From: Leptospira meyeri
Lineage (GTDB): Bacteria; Spirochaetota; Leptospiria; Leptospirales; Leptospiraceae
Assembly: GCF_004368965.1 (NCBI RefSeq)
Contig: NZ_SORO01000001.1
Coordinates: forward strand, 1,210,001-1,274,000
DNA length: 64,000 bases
Reading direction: 5' to 3'
A model generated the notes under the pieces. That model did no database searches and was not told where the DNA came from. It worked only from the letters and a program-made list of their open reading frames with translations. This document shows, in pieces, positions 18,440-28,166 of this stretch; position 1 is the first letter of the stretch, and every line of letters starts with the position of its first letter. Position numbers and translations under genes: made by a program.

Positions 18440-19840
18440 TTATTTTACCTCTGCTTCAGAAACCATAATTCCTTTGTTTCCCCATTGGTTGTATACATAA
18501 CTAAGGACACTCGCAATTTCTTCATTTGAAAGTTCCAAATGAGGCATGACATTATTATATTTTTGTCCATTGACTGTAATTGGACCACTAAGCCCCTTTT
18601 TTAAAATTTGGATCGCACGAGCTTTATCCGCATTCAAATAATCGGACTTTGCAAGGGGTGGGAACACACCAACAACACCTTGTCCTTCTTTCATATGACA
18701 AGCTGCACAAACTGATTTATACACTCTTTCCCCATTGGCCAAAATTTCTTTTGGAGTTTTCGCAGAGACTTTGGGTTTTACCTCGGTTACCATTCTTTGG
18801 ATGGCTGGTCCTTCGGGAAGGTAAACAGTATCATCCTGTTTTCCAGAATAAACAGTTGCATTCGGCTCACCTTCAACTTTTAGCATCCCAAGCGAACCTT
18901 TGTTAAACGTTCTAAAGATAGAATGATCCACTAGAATCAAAGTACCTGGTACCTCAACTTTAAAATCTACAATGGCAGAACCACCGGCTGGTATGAGAGT
19001 GGTTTGTACATTTTTTTGATTAGGAAGGATTCCACCTTCTGTATAAACATTGTCAAAAATTTCGCCAATCACATGAAATGAAGACACTAAATTCGGGCCA
19101 CCGTTCCCAACAAACAATCGCACTGTTTCCCCCACTTTTGCAGTAATGGCTCGATCTTCGACCAAGGAGCCTACAGAACCGTTAAAAACAACGTAGTCAG
19201 GAATTTCGGTAATCGCCTTTTCCATGCTAAAGGGTTGAAGCCCAGGTTCCCCATTTTTACCTTTGGTATAAAACTCACTCTGCACAACATAGTATTCTTT
19301 GTCTACTTTAGGAAGATCATCTTTGGGTTGAACAAAAATCAAACCGTACATTCCGTTCGCAATATGCATTCCCACCGGAGAAGTAGCACAATGATAAATG
19401 TAAAGACCGGGATTTAAAGCTTTAAATGAAAATTTTGAAGCATGACCAGGAATTGTTAAAGAAGCAGCGGCTCCTCCTCCTTGTCCTGTTACAGCATGCA
19501 AATCAATGTTATGTGGCATTTTACTTGACGGATGGTTTTTCAAGTGAAACTCTACTTCATCTCCTTCTCGGACTCGAATCATTGGCCCAGGTACTGATCC
19601 ACCAAAAGTCCAAAACGTATATTCGACTCCATCAGCAAGCCTACCCACTACTTCCACAGTTTCCATATTGACGATGACTTTGGCTTCGTTCGTACGATCA
19701 ATATGAGGTGGTACTTCAGGGGCATAGGTGAGTTTGGCTTCTTCTGTTTTTTGCCCTGAACAAACAGACAAGGAACTTGTCATAACCAAAAAGAGAAGAT
19801 AAATCCCAAACCGATTGGGTTTCTGTAGTTTTGTATGCAT
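18440..19840 (-). CDS. nirK: Copper nitrite reductase (NirK) with fused cytochrome c domain
   Basis: About 466 residues from the ATG at 19840, which has AGAGGAT seven bases upstream; an ATG at 19861 lacks one. A lipoprotein-like signal ends SVCSG. Two cupredoxin domains carry all copper ligands: MPHNIDLHA (type 1 His, catalytic Asp, type 2 His), [16 protein letters not shown] (type 2 His, type 1 Cys, His, Met), SFHVIG and VDHSIF (His). A C-terminal c-type cytochrome domain (about 375-466) has CAACH and a Met ligand in NNVMPHLE. It reduces nitrite to nitric oxide in the periplasm or at the outer membrane; the fused heme should act as built-in electron donor. First gene of a three-gene operon under a likely FNR-type promoter. 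Confidence 0.95.
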   Translation of the reverse strand: MHTKLQKPNRFGIYLLFLVMTSSLSVCSGQKTEEAKLTYAPEVPPHIDRTNEAKVIVNMETVEVVGRLADGVEYTFWTFGGSVPGPMIRVREGDEVEFHLKNHPSSKMPHNIDLHAVTGQGGGAAASLTIPGHASKFSFKALNPGLYIYHCATSPVGMHIANGMYGLIFVQPKDDLPKVDKEYYVVQSEFYTKGKNGEPGLQPFSMEKAITEIPDYVVFNGSVGSLVEDRAITAKVGETVRLFVGNGGPNLVSSFHVIGEIFDNVYTEGGILPNQKNVQTTLIPAGGSAIVDFKVEVPGTLILVDHSIFRTFNKGSLGMLKVEGEPNATVYSGKQDDTVYLPEGPAIQRMVTEVKPKVSAKTPKEILANGERVYKSVCAACHMKEGQGVVGVFPPLAKSDYLNADKARAIQILKKGLSGPITVNGQKYNNVMPHLELSNEEIASVLSYVYNQWGNKGIMVSEAEVK

Positions 19841-19852
19841 TTCCGTATCCTC

Positions 19853-19901
19853 TGGTCTCATTCTAAATTATGTCAACGCAAACCTCATTGACACAAATCA
19901 A
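19853..19901 (-). promoter_or_regulatory. Class II FNR/CRP-family promoter of nirK
   Basis: Minus strand: TTGAT-TTGT-GTCAA (19901-19888) matches the FNR/NNR consensus TTGAT-N4-ATCAA with one mismatch. Its centre is 19894.5. TAGAAT at 19865-19860 is a good -10. If transcription starts at 19853, the box is centred at -41.5 and the -10 at -12 to -7, which is exact class II geometry. The leader would be only about 13 bases, starting at the AGAGGA ribosome site. Confidence 0.75.
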
Positions 19902-20030
19902 TGGATCTGAGTGCAAACGTTACAAAATGCACAAAAATGGAGAATCGAGAAGTATTTTTTCTCTGTTTTCTGATTTTAAGGCAAAACTAAGTTGAAATTC
20001 TAAATCGACGGATTCGAAACTAAGAGAAAA

Positions 20031-21809
20031 ATGGGTACCGTGTCCATGTCGTTAGACCCTCAAACTAGCCTTAGTAAGTTTCGTAGCCTACTCCATATTT
20101 CTTCCATTCTGAATGCAAACCTAGATTTGCACCAGCTCCTACCACTCATTATGTTATATTCTAAAGATCTACTGGAAGCAGAAGCAAGTTCGCTTTTTCT
20201 TTTGGAAGATGAAGAATTTTTGTATTGTGAAGTGGCATTAGGAGAAAAGGGAGAAATCATCCAACAATATGCTCGTTTGGAGTTAGGCGAAGGGATTGTA
20301 GGAATGGTAGCAAGAGAAAAAAAACCAATCGCTTTAGAAGATGCCTACAAAGACCCAAGATTCAATGCGAGTATGGACAAACGCACTGGATTCAAAACAA
20401 AATCACTTATCTGTGTCCCTCTTTTTGTAGAAGAAAGATTGATTGGAACTTTGGAAGTCATCAACAAAACAAATAACAGAATCTTTGATTCCTCCGATTT
20501 GGAATATTTAATTTCTCTTTCTGAAGTTGCAGCCACTGCCATCCAAAATGCTAATACCAAAGACAGTTTGGACAAACGCATTCTCGAATTATCTTTATTA
20601 TATGAATTTGAAAGATTATCTGTTTCCGAAAAAAGTTTGAACGAACTAGGTAAATGGATACTGAATCGAGTTTTGGAATACTTGGGTGCTTCTTCAGGAA
20701 CCATCTATTTAGCAAATGCAGACAAACAAGAATTAAGTATTCTTTCTGCAAAAGGAATTCCAGAAGATGCTTACGACCAAATCAAAGTTCCTTATGGGAC
20801 CGGGGTTTCAGGATGGGTAGCAGAAAAAAGAGAAAGCCTTCTCATTCACAACTTGGATTTAGATCCGAGATATAACAAACTCGCACCATATAAATTTGAA
20901 TCCAAATCTCTCATCTCTGCGCCGTTAATATTCCAGGAGGAACTCCTTGGTGTCATTAGCATCAATAACAAAGTATCTGGATATGCGTTTCAACATTCGG
21001 ACTTAGACTTACTAACAAATATTGCTGCAAGACTCAGTAGTACAATTAAAAATGCTCAACTATTCCATCAAATTGTAGATACAGGAAAGGAGTTGAATCG
21101 GGCAAAAAACATAATGAAAAAAATTATGCCGTCGATTCTTCCCAAGTCAAATGGACTTTCTTACGGGGTGGCACACATTCCTCTAGAACAAGTTGGTGGC
21201 GACTTTTATGACGTAACCGAATTAGAAGATTCCAAATTTTCAATATTAATTGCGGACATTTCTGGACATGGGCTTTCGGCTGCTGTTCTTGCCGCAATGG
21301 CCCATATGGTATTAAAGAATTTTGAACCAGATATAAAACAAAGCCCTTCATTATTTCTTACAACCTTGAACCATATGTTATACGGTAAGTTAGCCGGGAA
21401 TTTTCTCACTGCCTTCTATGGAATTATTGATCTCAAAAACAATACCCTACTTTGTGCTAACGCAGGTCACCACGCCCCATTTTTATTGGACAAAAAGGAT
21501 TCACCCTTAATCCAACTTGATGTGAAAGGAAAAATTTTAGGGCTCATCTCCGATCTATTTTACGAAGAAAAGACCTTTCCTTTTACACCCGGGAATCGCC
21601 TTGTTATGTATACCGATGGGATAACTGAACATATGTCAAAAGACCATAACAAACGTTATGACGAAGATTTATTCCAAAAGGCAATTTTAAAATCAAAGAC
21701 ACTTGATTCCCAAAACTCCGCAGACGATCTCATTCGAGCTGCTAGAGAGTATGTGGGAACAAATGACTTTGCGGACGATGTCACCGTTTTGTTAGTCGAT
21801 CGAATTTAA
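20031..21809 (+). CDS. GAF-GAF-SpoIIE serine phosphatase (RsbU-like)
   Basis: 592 residues. Two GAF domains (about 25-175 and 195-345) are joined by a helical linker to a PP2C/SpoIIE phosphatase domain (about 385-592). Phosphatase motifs: EQVGGDFYDV, ILIADISGHGLSAAV, CANAGHHAPFLL, VMYTDGITEH and DFADDVTVLLV, which give the metal-binding Asp set. There is no membrane segment, so it is cytoplasmic. Proteins of this type dephosphorylate STAS-domain anti-sigma antagonists in response to a ligand bound by GAF. A STAS protein is encoded at 51084-51443 but is not adjacent. The start at 20031 (ATG) or 20046 (ATG) is undecided; neither has a strong ribosome site. Confidence 0.93.
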   Translation: MGTVSMSLDPQTSLSKFRSLLHISSILNANLDLHQLLPLIMLYSKDLLEAEASSLFLLEDEEFLYCEVALGEKGEIIQQYARLELGEGIVGMVAREKKPIALEDAYKDPRFNASMDKRTGFKTKSLICVPLFVEERLIGTLEVINKTNNRIFDSSDLEYLISLSEVAATAIQNANTKDSLDKRILELSLLYEFERLSVSEKSLNELGKWILNRVLEYLGASSGTIYLANADKQELSILSAKGIPEDAYDQIKVPYGTGVSGWVAEKRESLLIHNLDLDPRYNKLAPYKFESKSLISAPLIFQEELLGVISINNKVSGYAFQHSDLDLLTNIAARLSSTIKNAQLFHQIVDTGKELNRAKNIMKKIMPSILPKSNGLSYGVAHIPLEQVGGDFYDVTELEDSKFSILIADISGHGLSAAVLAAMAHMVLKNFEPDIKQSPSLFLTTLNHMLYGKLAGNFLTAFYGIIDLKNNTLLCANAGHHAPFLLDKKDSPLIQLDVKGKILGLISDLFYEEKTFPFTPGNRLVMYTDGITEHMSKDHNKRYDEDLFQKAILKSKTLDSQNSADDLIRAAREYVGTNDFADDVTVLLVDRI

Positions 21810-21856
21810 CGAATCAAGTGACAACTTCCAATGAGAACTAAAACAATATTGGATTT

Positions 21857-21898
21857 AAAAAGGATCGTATCCTGATCCAGAACCTTTTAGGATACGAT
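21857..21898 (-). terminator. Rho-independent terminator overlapping the MCP stop codon
   Basis: Minus strand: ATCGTATCCT (21898-21889) pairs perfectly with AGGATACGAT (21873-21864), followed by CCTTTTT. The 5' arm encodes the last codons (Ile-Val-Ser) and most of the stop of the PAS-MCP gene, so the terminator begins inside the coding sequence. Confidence 0.8.
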
Positions 21899-23602
21899 TT
21901 CCATACTTTCGGTGCTACCCGTATAATAATGTTCGACTAAATCCATGATTTTTTTAGGTTCCGAGACCACTAAGGAACTCTTTTCATGTAAGGTCTCTGA
22001 TTTAAAGGCAATGACCTGAGCCTGTTCCGATAACCCAAGAAGAATACTTGAAATTTGTTTGGAAGCCAAATTTGCTTCTAAAACAGATTGATCAATTTGT
22101 TTGACTTGGTCTTCGACAGACTCTAATTTTACCTTCACTCGATTTGATTCTTGTAGGTCGTGATATAAGGATGCAGCTACCTTATTTAAAATTGATTTCA
22201 TTTCATAAAACAAATCAGAAACAGAAAATATTTCCAAGGAAGCATCTTTTACCTTTGTCGAAGTTTCTTGGATCACAGACAATGTTTCATCTACATAGGA
22301 TTTAATTTCTTCTGCAGACACAGCAATTTGTTCATTCAAACTCATCATTTCTTTGGCTACGATCGCAAATCCAGCGCCAACATTTCCTGCTCTTGCTGCC
22401 TCAATAGATGCATTTAACGAAAGCAAGTTGGTTCGATTGGCAATTTCGGTTATTATCGAAACTATGTTTAAAATTTTACTAGAAACTTTTTTGATGGCTT
22501 CAATCCCTTCCAAAGAATCAGATATTTTTTGTTTTCCTAAATCGGCTTTTTGTGTCGATCTAGCTGATAACTCATCCAATCCTCTTAAAGCATTTTGTGT
22601 TCCGTTTAAATTTTGATTCACTGCATCCATGTAATCTCTCATATCCGACATGATCACAGAATGATTTGCAGTGATTTGTTTGATATTGGTGAGAGCAGAA
22701 GTCAGTTCTTCCATACAGGCAGCCGCTTCTTCACTTCCAGAAGCCATGGAATGAGTCGAAGTGAAAAAGTGATTGGTGAGGTCCTTTAATTCCTCGGAAA
22801 TTCGAATAGAAACATGAGTTGCTCTTTGAATTTGAGAAACAATACCCCAAAGGTTAATGCTCATACTCTTCATTGAGAGTAACATTATTTTTACTTCATC
22901 CCTACTATCATTATGGAAATGATCTGGGTATTGAAATCTACCGGATGAAACAGAAATCACTGATTCCGTTGCTCTTTGTAACTTTTTATTTTTTTGAGAC
23001 AATAGATAGACAAAACTGGAAGCAAGCAGCGTTTGTGATAAAAACAAAATACCACATAACAATGGCTTATCTAAACATAAAAAACCGAAAAGACCTAAAA
23101 ATGGAAGACAACTTGCCAATACAAAAAATACTTCCAGGTATTTGACGGTTCTGATGTTTTTTACCACTTTTCCTTTTTTCCCCAAAGAAAACCGTTGTTT
23201 TCTCATTTTTTTGTATAAATCATCATAATACTTCTTTTTATCATCAGCTAATTTTTTCCGAACCGAAACATAACCGACAACTTTTCTTTCTTCGTTTAAG
23301 ACAGGTGTGATTGTGGCATCAACCCAATAGTAATTTCCAGACTTTGCTCTATTTTTAACTGCTCCGGTCCAAGGCAGCCCTACCTTAATATAGTCCCAAA
23401 GTTCTTGGAATACAATTTTTGGCATGTCAGGATGCCGAACTATATTATGTGGTTTCCCAATCATTTCTTCAACAGAATATTCTGAAATTCTTGCAAAGTC
23501 AGGTGACACATAAGTAATCAAACCTTTGGCATCGGTGCGAGAGATGATGACATCAGATTCGGTAAGAACATTTTCAACTAAATTTACTTTTACATTTTTC
23601 AA
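21887..23602 (-). CDS. Aer-like PAS-domain methyl-accepting chemotaxis protein
   Basis: About 571 residues from the TTG near 23602, which has GGGAG seven bases upstream; a TTG at 23665 would add 21 residues without a ribosome site. The N-terminal PAS domain (about 8-125) is the Aer/FAD type: [44 protein letters not shown]. Two close membrane segments (about 150-205, [15 protein letters not shown] and [21 protein letters not shown]) form a hairpin anchor, as in Aer. The MCP domain has the tip [20 protein letters not shown] near residue 415. It likely reports redox or energy state to the flagellar switch. It is convergent with the SpoIIE gene. Confidence 0.92.
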   Translation of the reverse strand: MKNVKVNLVENVLTESDVIISRTDAKGLITYVSPDFARISEYSVEEMIGKPHNIVRHPDMPKIVFQELWDYIKVGLPWTGAVKNRAKSGNYYWVDATITPVLNEERKVVGYVSVRKKLADDKKKYYDDLYKKMRKQRFSLGKKGKVVKNIRTVKYLEVFFVLASCLPFLGLFGFLCLDKPLLCGILFLSQTLLASSFVYLLSQKNKKLQRATESVISVSSGRFQYPDHFHNDSRDEVKIMLLSMKSMSINLWGIVSQIQRATHVSIRISEELKDLTNHFFTSTHSMASGSEEAAACMEELTSALTNIKQITANHSVIMSDMRDYMDAVNQNLNGTQNALRGLDELSARSTQKADLGKQKISDSLEGIEAIKKVSSKILNIVSIITEIANRTNLLSLNASIEAARAGNVGAGFAIVAKEMMSLNEQIAVSAEEIKSYVDETLSVIQETSTKVKDASLEIFSVSDLFYEMKSILNKVAASLYHDLQESNRVKVKLESVEDQVKQIDQSVLEANLASKQISSILLGLSEQAQVIAFKSETLHEKSSLVVSEPKKIMDLVEHYYTGSTESMEIVS

Positions 23603-23802
23603 TTGTTTTCTCCCATCTTTCTCAGCTAACGTATCGTAAACTATAATGATGGGAATTTGAATCAACTCGGTTGTCCATTTTTGATGGACAAACCATGTTG
23701 ATATTTGTCAATCAGGCATAGGGGGATCTACGAATTTCTAAGAAATAGGAAGTGATTCTTTTTTGGCAAAATCTTGAATCAAGCGAAACAAAGATTTCCC
23801 TT

Positions 23803-24186
23803 TTAAGGAAGTGGATAGGGTGCCACTGGATCGAGTTTACAACCCGCAGCTAAAAGCAATGTCCCCGTGGCGTCCCTTGTGGCCAAAAGGTAACTGGATG
23901 TAAGTGTTATACAAGACTTTGCCTTTTTTCGATTAAACGACAAATCCCTCTTTTGGTACCTCACTCCCATGGCATCATACCAACGAGATAGAATGGCTAT
24001 GTCTGTTAGTCTACGAGAATAGTTGACTCGATCATTTGCCACATCTTGTGCAAAAATTCCGATATAAACATTCAATTCATCAAAAATATCCCGGCCAAGA
24101 ATGGTTTCTTCCCCAATCCCTGATTTTCCAAGATTGTTACAATTGATAAAAAGAAAAATAAAAAGAAGAAATTTAAAATACTTCAC
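23803..24186 (-). CDS. Small putative lipoprotein
   Basis: 127 residues. The leader MKYFKFLLFIFLF followed by INC gives a lipobox at about residue 16. The mature part is about 110 residues with two further Cys (KSCITL, AAGCKL) that could form a disulphide, and ends PYPLP. I do not recognise the family. It lies between the PAS-MCP gene and another lipoprotein gene on the same strand, with 110 bases to the latter, so co-transcription is possible. Confidence 0.65.
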   Translation of the reverse strand: MKYFKFLLFIFLFINCNNLGKSGIGEETILGRDIFDELNVYIGIFAQDVANDRVNYSRRLTDIAILSRWYDAMGVRYQKRDLSFNRKKAKSCITLTSSYLLATRDATGTLLLAAGCKLDPVAPYPLP

Positions 24187-24296
24187 CAGCTAACTTTTGA
24201 CAAAGTGATCCCTCCGTCAACTAACAAAGAATTAGGTTCTGATAAAAAATTTCTTATCTCCTCCCAAAAAAGGCCTAAATAACAAACTATATTCTT

Positions 24297-24938
24297 TTAT
24301 AATTCAATCAATTCCCGACTAAGAGATTGTAATTTTTCCAATAATTCAGGATTATCTTTGCAATCATTTGCAAAATCTGCCTCAAATGCATCCACAAGCA
24401 AACGAATGGAGGCGCTTGAAGTGTTATATTCAATACCACCATCAAAGGATTTAGAAAAAATAGGAAGGACAAGATAAAACGGAATTGTTAGCCAGGAGTT
24501 GATCCTTCTCCCTTTGATTGGGTAAGTGTAATCTCGGATTAGTTTTTTATCTTCTCTGTTGGAAAGGGTAAAGGTCACCCAGGAATGTGATTCTTCCAAT
24601 GAAGGAAAAATCCCAAGTGTCAAAAGAAAAAGAACCGCGGAGATCCCTGCACCGTTCACTCCAGAGGATGATGTATAAGTTAATTCTACTTTGGTGGTTT
24701 GGCTTAACTTGAATAATTTTGATTTTGCTAATTCGTATTCAAGCGCAGAAGAATTATATAAATTTGGTTTTCCAGATTCAACTCTTCTCACTAGATTAAA
24801 ACGGATTTTTCCTTGCTGCAGGGTTTCATTGGCTTCTAGATTTTTAGATCCCCGGTCCGCTAACGAAAAATAGTATAAATTACAAGAAACACTGAATGAT
24901 AAGGCAAATACCAAGACAAACTGCAATAATCGTTTCAT
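24297..24938 (-). CDS. Putative lipoprotein, possible paralogue of the 494-1096 protein
   Basis: 213 residues. The lipoprotein signal ends FSVSC near residue 19. The middle contains a hydrophobic ISAVLFLLTLGIFPSLEE segment and a second one, WLTIPFYLVLPIFSKSF. This is the same order and spacing as in the lipoprotein at 494-1096 (LPTLGIIPFY, then LLLFVMPFADP). The C-terminus is helical and acidic with a single Cys. Function unknown. The similarity is seen by eye and needs alignment to confirm. Confidence 0.7.
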   Translation of the reverse strand: MKRLLQFVLVFALSFSVSCNLYYFSLADRGSKNLEANETLQQGKIRFNLVRRVESGKPNLYNSSALEYELAKSKLFKLSQTTKVELTYTSSSGVNGAGISAVLFLLTLGIFPSLEESHSWVTFTLSNREDKKLIRDYTYPIKGRRINSWLTIPFYLVLPIFSKSFDGGIEYNTSSASIRLLVDAFEADFANDCKDNPELLEKLQSLSRELIEL

Positions 24939-25726
24939 AACCTAAGGATGTTTTGCCATTCCGGTTAAGTCAAGGCAAGCGGATTTCATTTGTGACCTAT
25001 ACCAATTCAAATGGATCAATTAGAGTATAAAGCACCAACACAGGTTCCGCAAATATCGGAATCAGCATTTGCCGATTTGGCCACTGCCACTCTAATTTTT
25101 TTTAGATCCAATCTTAAAGACGATTTTTCCATTGTTTGTTTGGAAGGATCAAAACCACAAAGGAAAGATTTCACTCCTCCCTTCTCTACTTGGATATGCG
25201 CTAATTCTACGTTTTCAAAACGAATGAGTGTGTACAAACTCTAACCTCTATCTTTTATGAATCATATTTTAGTTCGCAGGAACCAGCACAAATCAAAAAT
25301 TGGGATATTTTTCAATTGTGAATTGGTGGGAGAATCCCAAAAACAGAAACATCAAAAAGTGCAAGGAAATAGTGGATATACCCGTATCACCCAAGAATTC
25401 AAAAAACATTTCCAGGAAAACCTACTAGAATCAAAAATCAAACTACATAATGAATGGTAGTGGATATTGATCTTAAAAAAATTCGATAAAAAATAAAATC
25501 CATACAAAAAATTGAATATAATCGTTTACTTTATTATGAGTGGAAGTCGAATCATATGAGTTAAACGAAACGAAGACTAACGACATTTCATGTATTACAT
25601 CTTAGAACGACTCATCAGTAAAATAGCGATACCGTATCTATAACTATTTAAAAGAATGATACGCTCGTTGAATCACTATATTGATACCAAATAAAAAACA
25701 AAATAAGTAAGAGAGCAAAGAACACA
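24939..25726. other. Gene-poor stretch, no confident gene
   Basis: About 790 bases. Small reading frames at 25011-25244 (+, 77 codons), 25016-25237 (-, 73 codons, antisense to it) and 25257-25460 (+, 67 codons) are present. None has a convincing ribosome site, a signal peptide or a motif I recognise. The part 25461-25726 is very AT-rich and holds no frame; it must contain the promoter of the gene at 25727, with TATAAT-like sequence near 25518. The stretch may be a decayed gene or spacer DNA. Confidence 0.45.
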
Positions 25727-26476
25727 GTGAAGAAAAAAACCAAATACATATTCGCAGGATTATTTTTTTCCTTAATACTTTTCACTTTTGGAATACAAGC
25801 GGAACCGGATATTAGTTCGGAACCGAACCTTGGAAGAAAAAAATTCCATATCTACATCACTCCTATTTACTTAACAAGATATACGGAGTACCCATTCAGA
25901 TCTAGGCCCGAGAAAAAAACTCTTACAACTCTCTATGGATTTACCAATAACCTATATATGGGTATTTCTTATAGTCGGGGGGAAAATCCAGAAGAGAGAG
26001 GAATCTTTGCTTACACGACGCAAAGAAATTCATCAGGAACTCAAGATTATAAAAAAACGAGGGAAGGAGAATATTTTGTTTTTAGAACTCAATACTTTTT
26101 CGGCGGAAATGTTTACGGAAGTTTCAATCTTGGCATAGAAAAAGGATATAGAATTGAAGAAAAAAACTTTTTACTATTCCAAGGAAACAATGTGGAATTA
26201 ATGCCTTATTCCAAAAGTACGATTTATTCTGATCGCCATTTTGCTTCTGCAGGGATTGGATACAGAAGAGAAATGTTTGAATATTTTATTCTCGGAACTG
26301 AATTTGAATACGGGATCATGAGTTCAGGAAAAACAAACCAACATTACACATTTAATCCACAATACTTCAATGGCCCCCCACCTAGCTATGTCGCTGAGCA
26401 ATTCATCATTAGAGATAGGGATAAACCGAACAGCGAATATATGTTCATTTCATTTTACGCAGGAATAGCAATTTAA
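25727..26476 (+). CDS. Exported beta-rich protein, probable outer-membrane barrel
   Basis: 249 residues from a GTG at 25727 preceded by AAGAGAG. The signal peptide (about 1-26) ends IQAEP. The mature part has alternating aromatic residues typical of transmembrane beta strands (KFHIYITPIYLTRY, NLYMGISYSRG, YFVFRTQYFFGGNVYGSFNLGIEKGY, ASAGIGYRREMFEYFILGTEFEYGI) and ends with a strand-like MFISFYAGIAI. That fits a small eight-strand barrel. I do not recognise the family. First of four plus-strand envelope genes. Confidence 0.65.
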   Translation: MKKKTKYIFAGLFFSLILFTFGIQAEPDISSEPNLGRKKFHIYITPIYLTRYTEYPFRSRPEKKTLTTLYGFTNNLYMGISYSRGENPEERGIFAYTTQRNSSGTQDYKKTREGEYFVFRTQYFFGGNVYGSFNLGIEKGYRIEEKNFLLFQGNNVELMPYSKSTIYSDRHFASAGIGYRREMFEYFILGTEFEYGIMSSGKTNQHYTFNPQYFNGPPPSYVAEQFIIRDRDKPNSEYMFISFYAGIAI

Positions 26477-26505
26477 ACAAATCATAACAAAAAAAAGGAC
26501 ATACA

Positions 26506-26760
26506 ATGAAAAAATTAATCTTCTCAGCCATAACCTTGACATTGTTAAACTGTGCTATCCCTGCAAGAGTGGACAAAATGGTTGCCCCCAACGTAAAAAC
26601 TAAGAATAAAATCAATGACGAAATATTTATCATAGATTCAATAGGAACTGCAACGCCCAGCAAATCATTGATTGGTGTCTACAGAGCAAACCGAGCATAC
26701 GAATATACGGCCAAAGAGAATATCCGATTGTTTTTGTTAGATTTAGAGAATGTTAGTTAA
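26506..26760 (+). CDS. Short putative lipoprotein
   Basis: 84 residues. ATG at 26506 has an AAGGA ribosome site. The signal is MKKLIFSAITLTLLNC, with the lipobox Cys at residue 16. The short mature part (SIGTATPSKSLIGVYRANRAY and an acidic end) looks like the first portion of a larger family, so truncation is possible, but I see no matching continuation downstream. It lies 29 bases after the barrel-like gene and probably shares its mRNA. Confidence 0.6.
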   Translation: MKKLIFSAITLTLLNCAIPARVDKMVAPNVKTKNKINDEIFIIDSIGTATPSKSLIGVYRANRAYEYTAKENIRLFLLDLENVS

Positions 26761-26818
26761 CAACTAGTTCAATGAAATCATTTGACTATATACTGCTAAA
26801 GCCATACCAAACATTAGA

Positions 26819-27517
26819 ATGAAAATAATATTTTCAATTTTTGTAATCGCATTCTCAATTATCTGTTGTTCTACGAAAGATACAATCAAATTGAACCGAT
26901 TGAATCCGGAAGTCAAAAATGAGACTGACCGATTCATAAGAATCAAACTCAACAACTTTAGAAATTTCAAAACAGAAATCAGTTTGGTTCTACAAGATTA
27001 CAAGTCATTCCAATCGGAAAATTATAAATTCGAATCGCAGTATAGTTTTGAAGAAACTACTGATGGTGAATTTATCGATATCCAAATACCAAAAGGAGAC
27101 TATGTAGGTTCATTAAAACTAACATCAACAAATCTCATTCCTTATTACAAAAGAACCAAAGGCTATCACGTATTGTCCTTCGGTCTAAATCGGAATGATA
27201 CTACTTTGAAAACATCTCTAGCCAATTGTAATTTCAGCAAAGGTTATGCACAAATGGGAACACCGAGTCATTATTCCTTCCACACTTGCGAAAATCTAGA
27301 ATTATCCTATAACAACAAAACTTTCGAGTTCTCCCTTTCCGAACCAGACCAAATCAATCCAGAAAGCACTATCTTATCACTGTTTGCTAGTTTCTCATTA
27401 GGCACAAGTTCCACTTTTGCTTTATATCCTTATGCCCCCTTTCTTGTTTTCCATGGATTTTTTGGTCTCACCCAAAAAGATATTTTCATTCATTTAGATC
27501 ATTATGGAGTCTTGTAG
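26819..27517 (+). CDS. Putative lipoprotein, unknown function
   Basis: 232 residues. The signal MKIIFSIFVIAFSIICCS has adjacent Cys at about 16-17. The mature part is beta-rich and polar, with a pair of Cys (SLANCNF, FHTCENL). The hydrophobic C-terminal stretch (LSLFASFSLGTSSTFALYPYAPFLVFHGFF) could be a membrane hairpin. Not recognised. It is the third gene in the plus-strand run of exported proteins. Confidence 0.62.
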   Translation: MKIIFSIFVIAFSIICCSTKDTIKLNRLNPEVKNETDRFIRIKLNNFRNFKTEISLVLQDYKSFQSENYKFESQYSFEETTDGEFIDIQIPKGDYVGSLKLTSTNLIPYYKRTKGYHVLSFGLNRNDTTLKTSLANCNFSKGYAQMGTPSHYSFHTCENLELSYNNKTFEFSLSEPDQINPESTILSLFASFSLGTSSTFALYPYAPFLVFHGFFGLTQKDIFIHLDHYGVL

Positions 27518-27624
27518 AAGAATGGATGAAAGACAAACACATCAAATTTGTTTTGACATTTTGTAAATTCATATATCGCATCAAACGTTAAGTGATCATT
27601 TCTGAAACCAGACCAAAGAAATAT

Positions 27625-28146
27625 ATGAGGAAATTTAGTTTACTCACCACACTCACGTTAATTTCCCTAACATCCATTCAGTGTTTTTATGGTATCGCAA
27701 GAATCGGTTCCACAGAATGGGTGAATGAATCCTTTGAAATTACAGAAGAGAGAAAAAAAATTAAACACGCAACCGACTTTCGAAACCCGCCAATTTATTC
27801 GAAAGCAGATATCATCGCCAAATGGGGAGAACCATCTAACATAGGGAAGGATGTGGTCTGTGATTATATTGCCTACCGCGATGGATTGGAATGGAATTTT
27901 ATCGGTGTAATTGTTGGGTTCATTCCCATCCCTCTCCTTATTTTTCCATCTGGTTTCGATTATATTAAAATCTACTTCAAAGAAGAAAAAAGTGTCGGCC
28001 TCACCAAACCCTACTACAATACCACACATAGTTACGGATATAAGTGTGATCATAATAATTTTTGTAGTATTGCTTTTGGACGGACCTCAGATTATCAATA
28101 TCGACAACGGAAACCAACGGCTTGCTTTGAAAGGCCAACATACTAA
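27625..28146 (+). CDS. Putative lipoprotein, unknown function
   Basis: About 173 residues from the ATG at 27625 (MRKFSLLTTLTL); an ORF start at 27592 adds 11 residues that would spoil the signal. The lipobox ends TSIQC near residue 20. The motif SKADIIAKWGEPSNIG resembles the start of SmpA/OmlA-like repeats, in which a helix is followed by WGxP. A hydrophobic segment (FIGVIVGFIPIPLLIF) is followed by a Cys-bearing C-terminal part (KCDHNNFC, ACFERP). The family is not certain. Last gene of the run, directly before the structured element at 28167-28254. Confidence 0.6.
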   Translation: MRKFSLLTTLTLISLTSIQCFYGIARIGSTEWVNESFEITEERKKIKHATDFRNPPIYSKADIIAKWGEPSNIGKDVVCDYIAYRDGLEWNFIGVIVGFIPIPLLIFPSGFDYIKIYFKEEKSVGLTKPYYNTTHSYGYKCDHNNFCSIAFGRTSDYQYRQRKPTACFERPTY

Positions 28147-28166
28147 TCATTGAAATTCAAAGAAGC

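Noticed and set aside
25016..25237. 73-codon minus-strand frame antisense to a 77-codon plus-strand frame
   Set aside because: Neither has a ribosome site, signal or motif; kept only as part of the gene-poor stretch.
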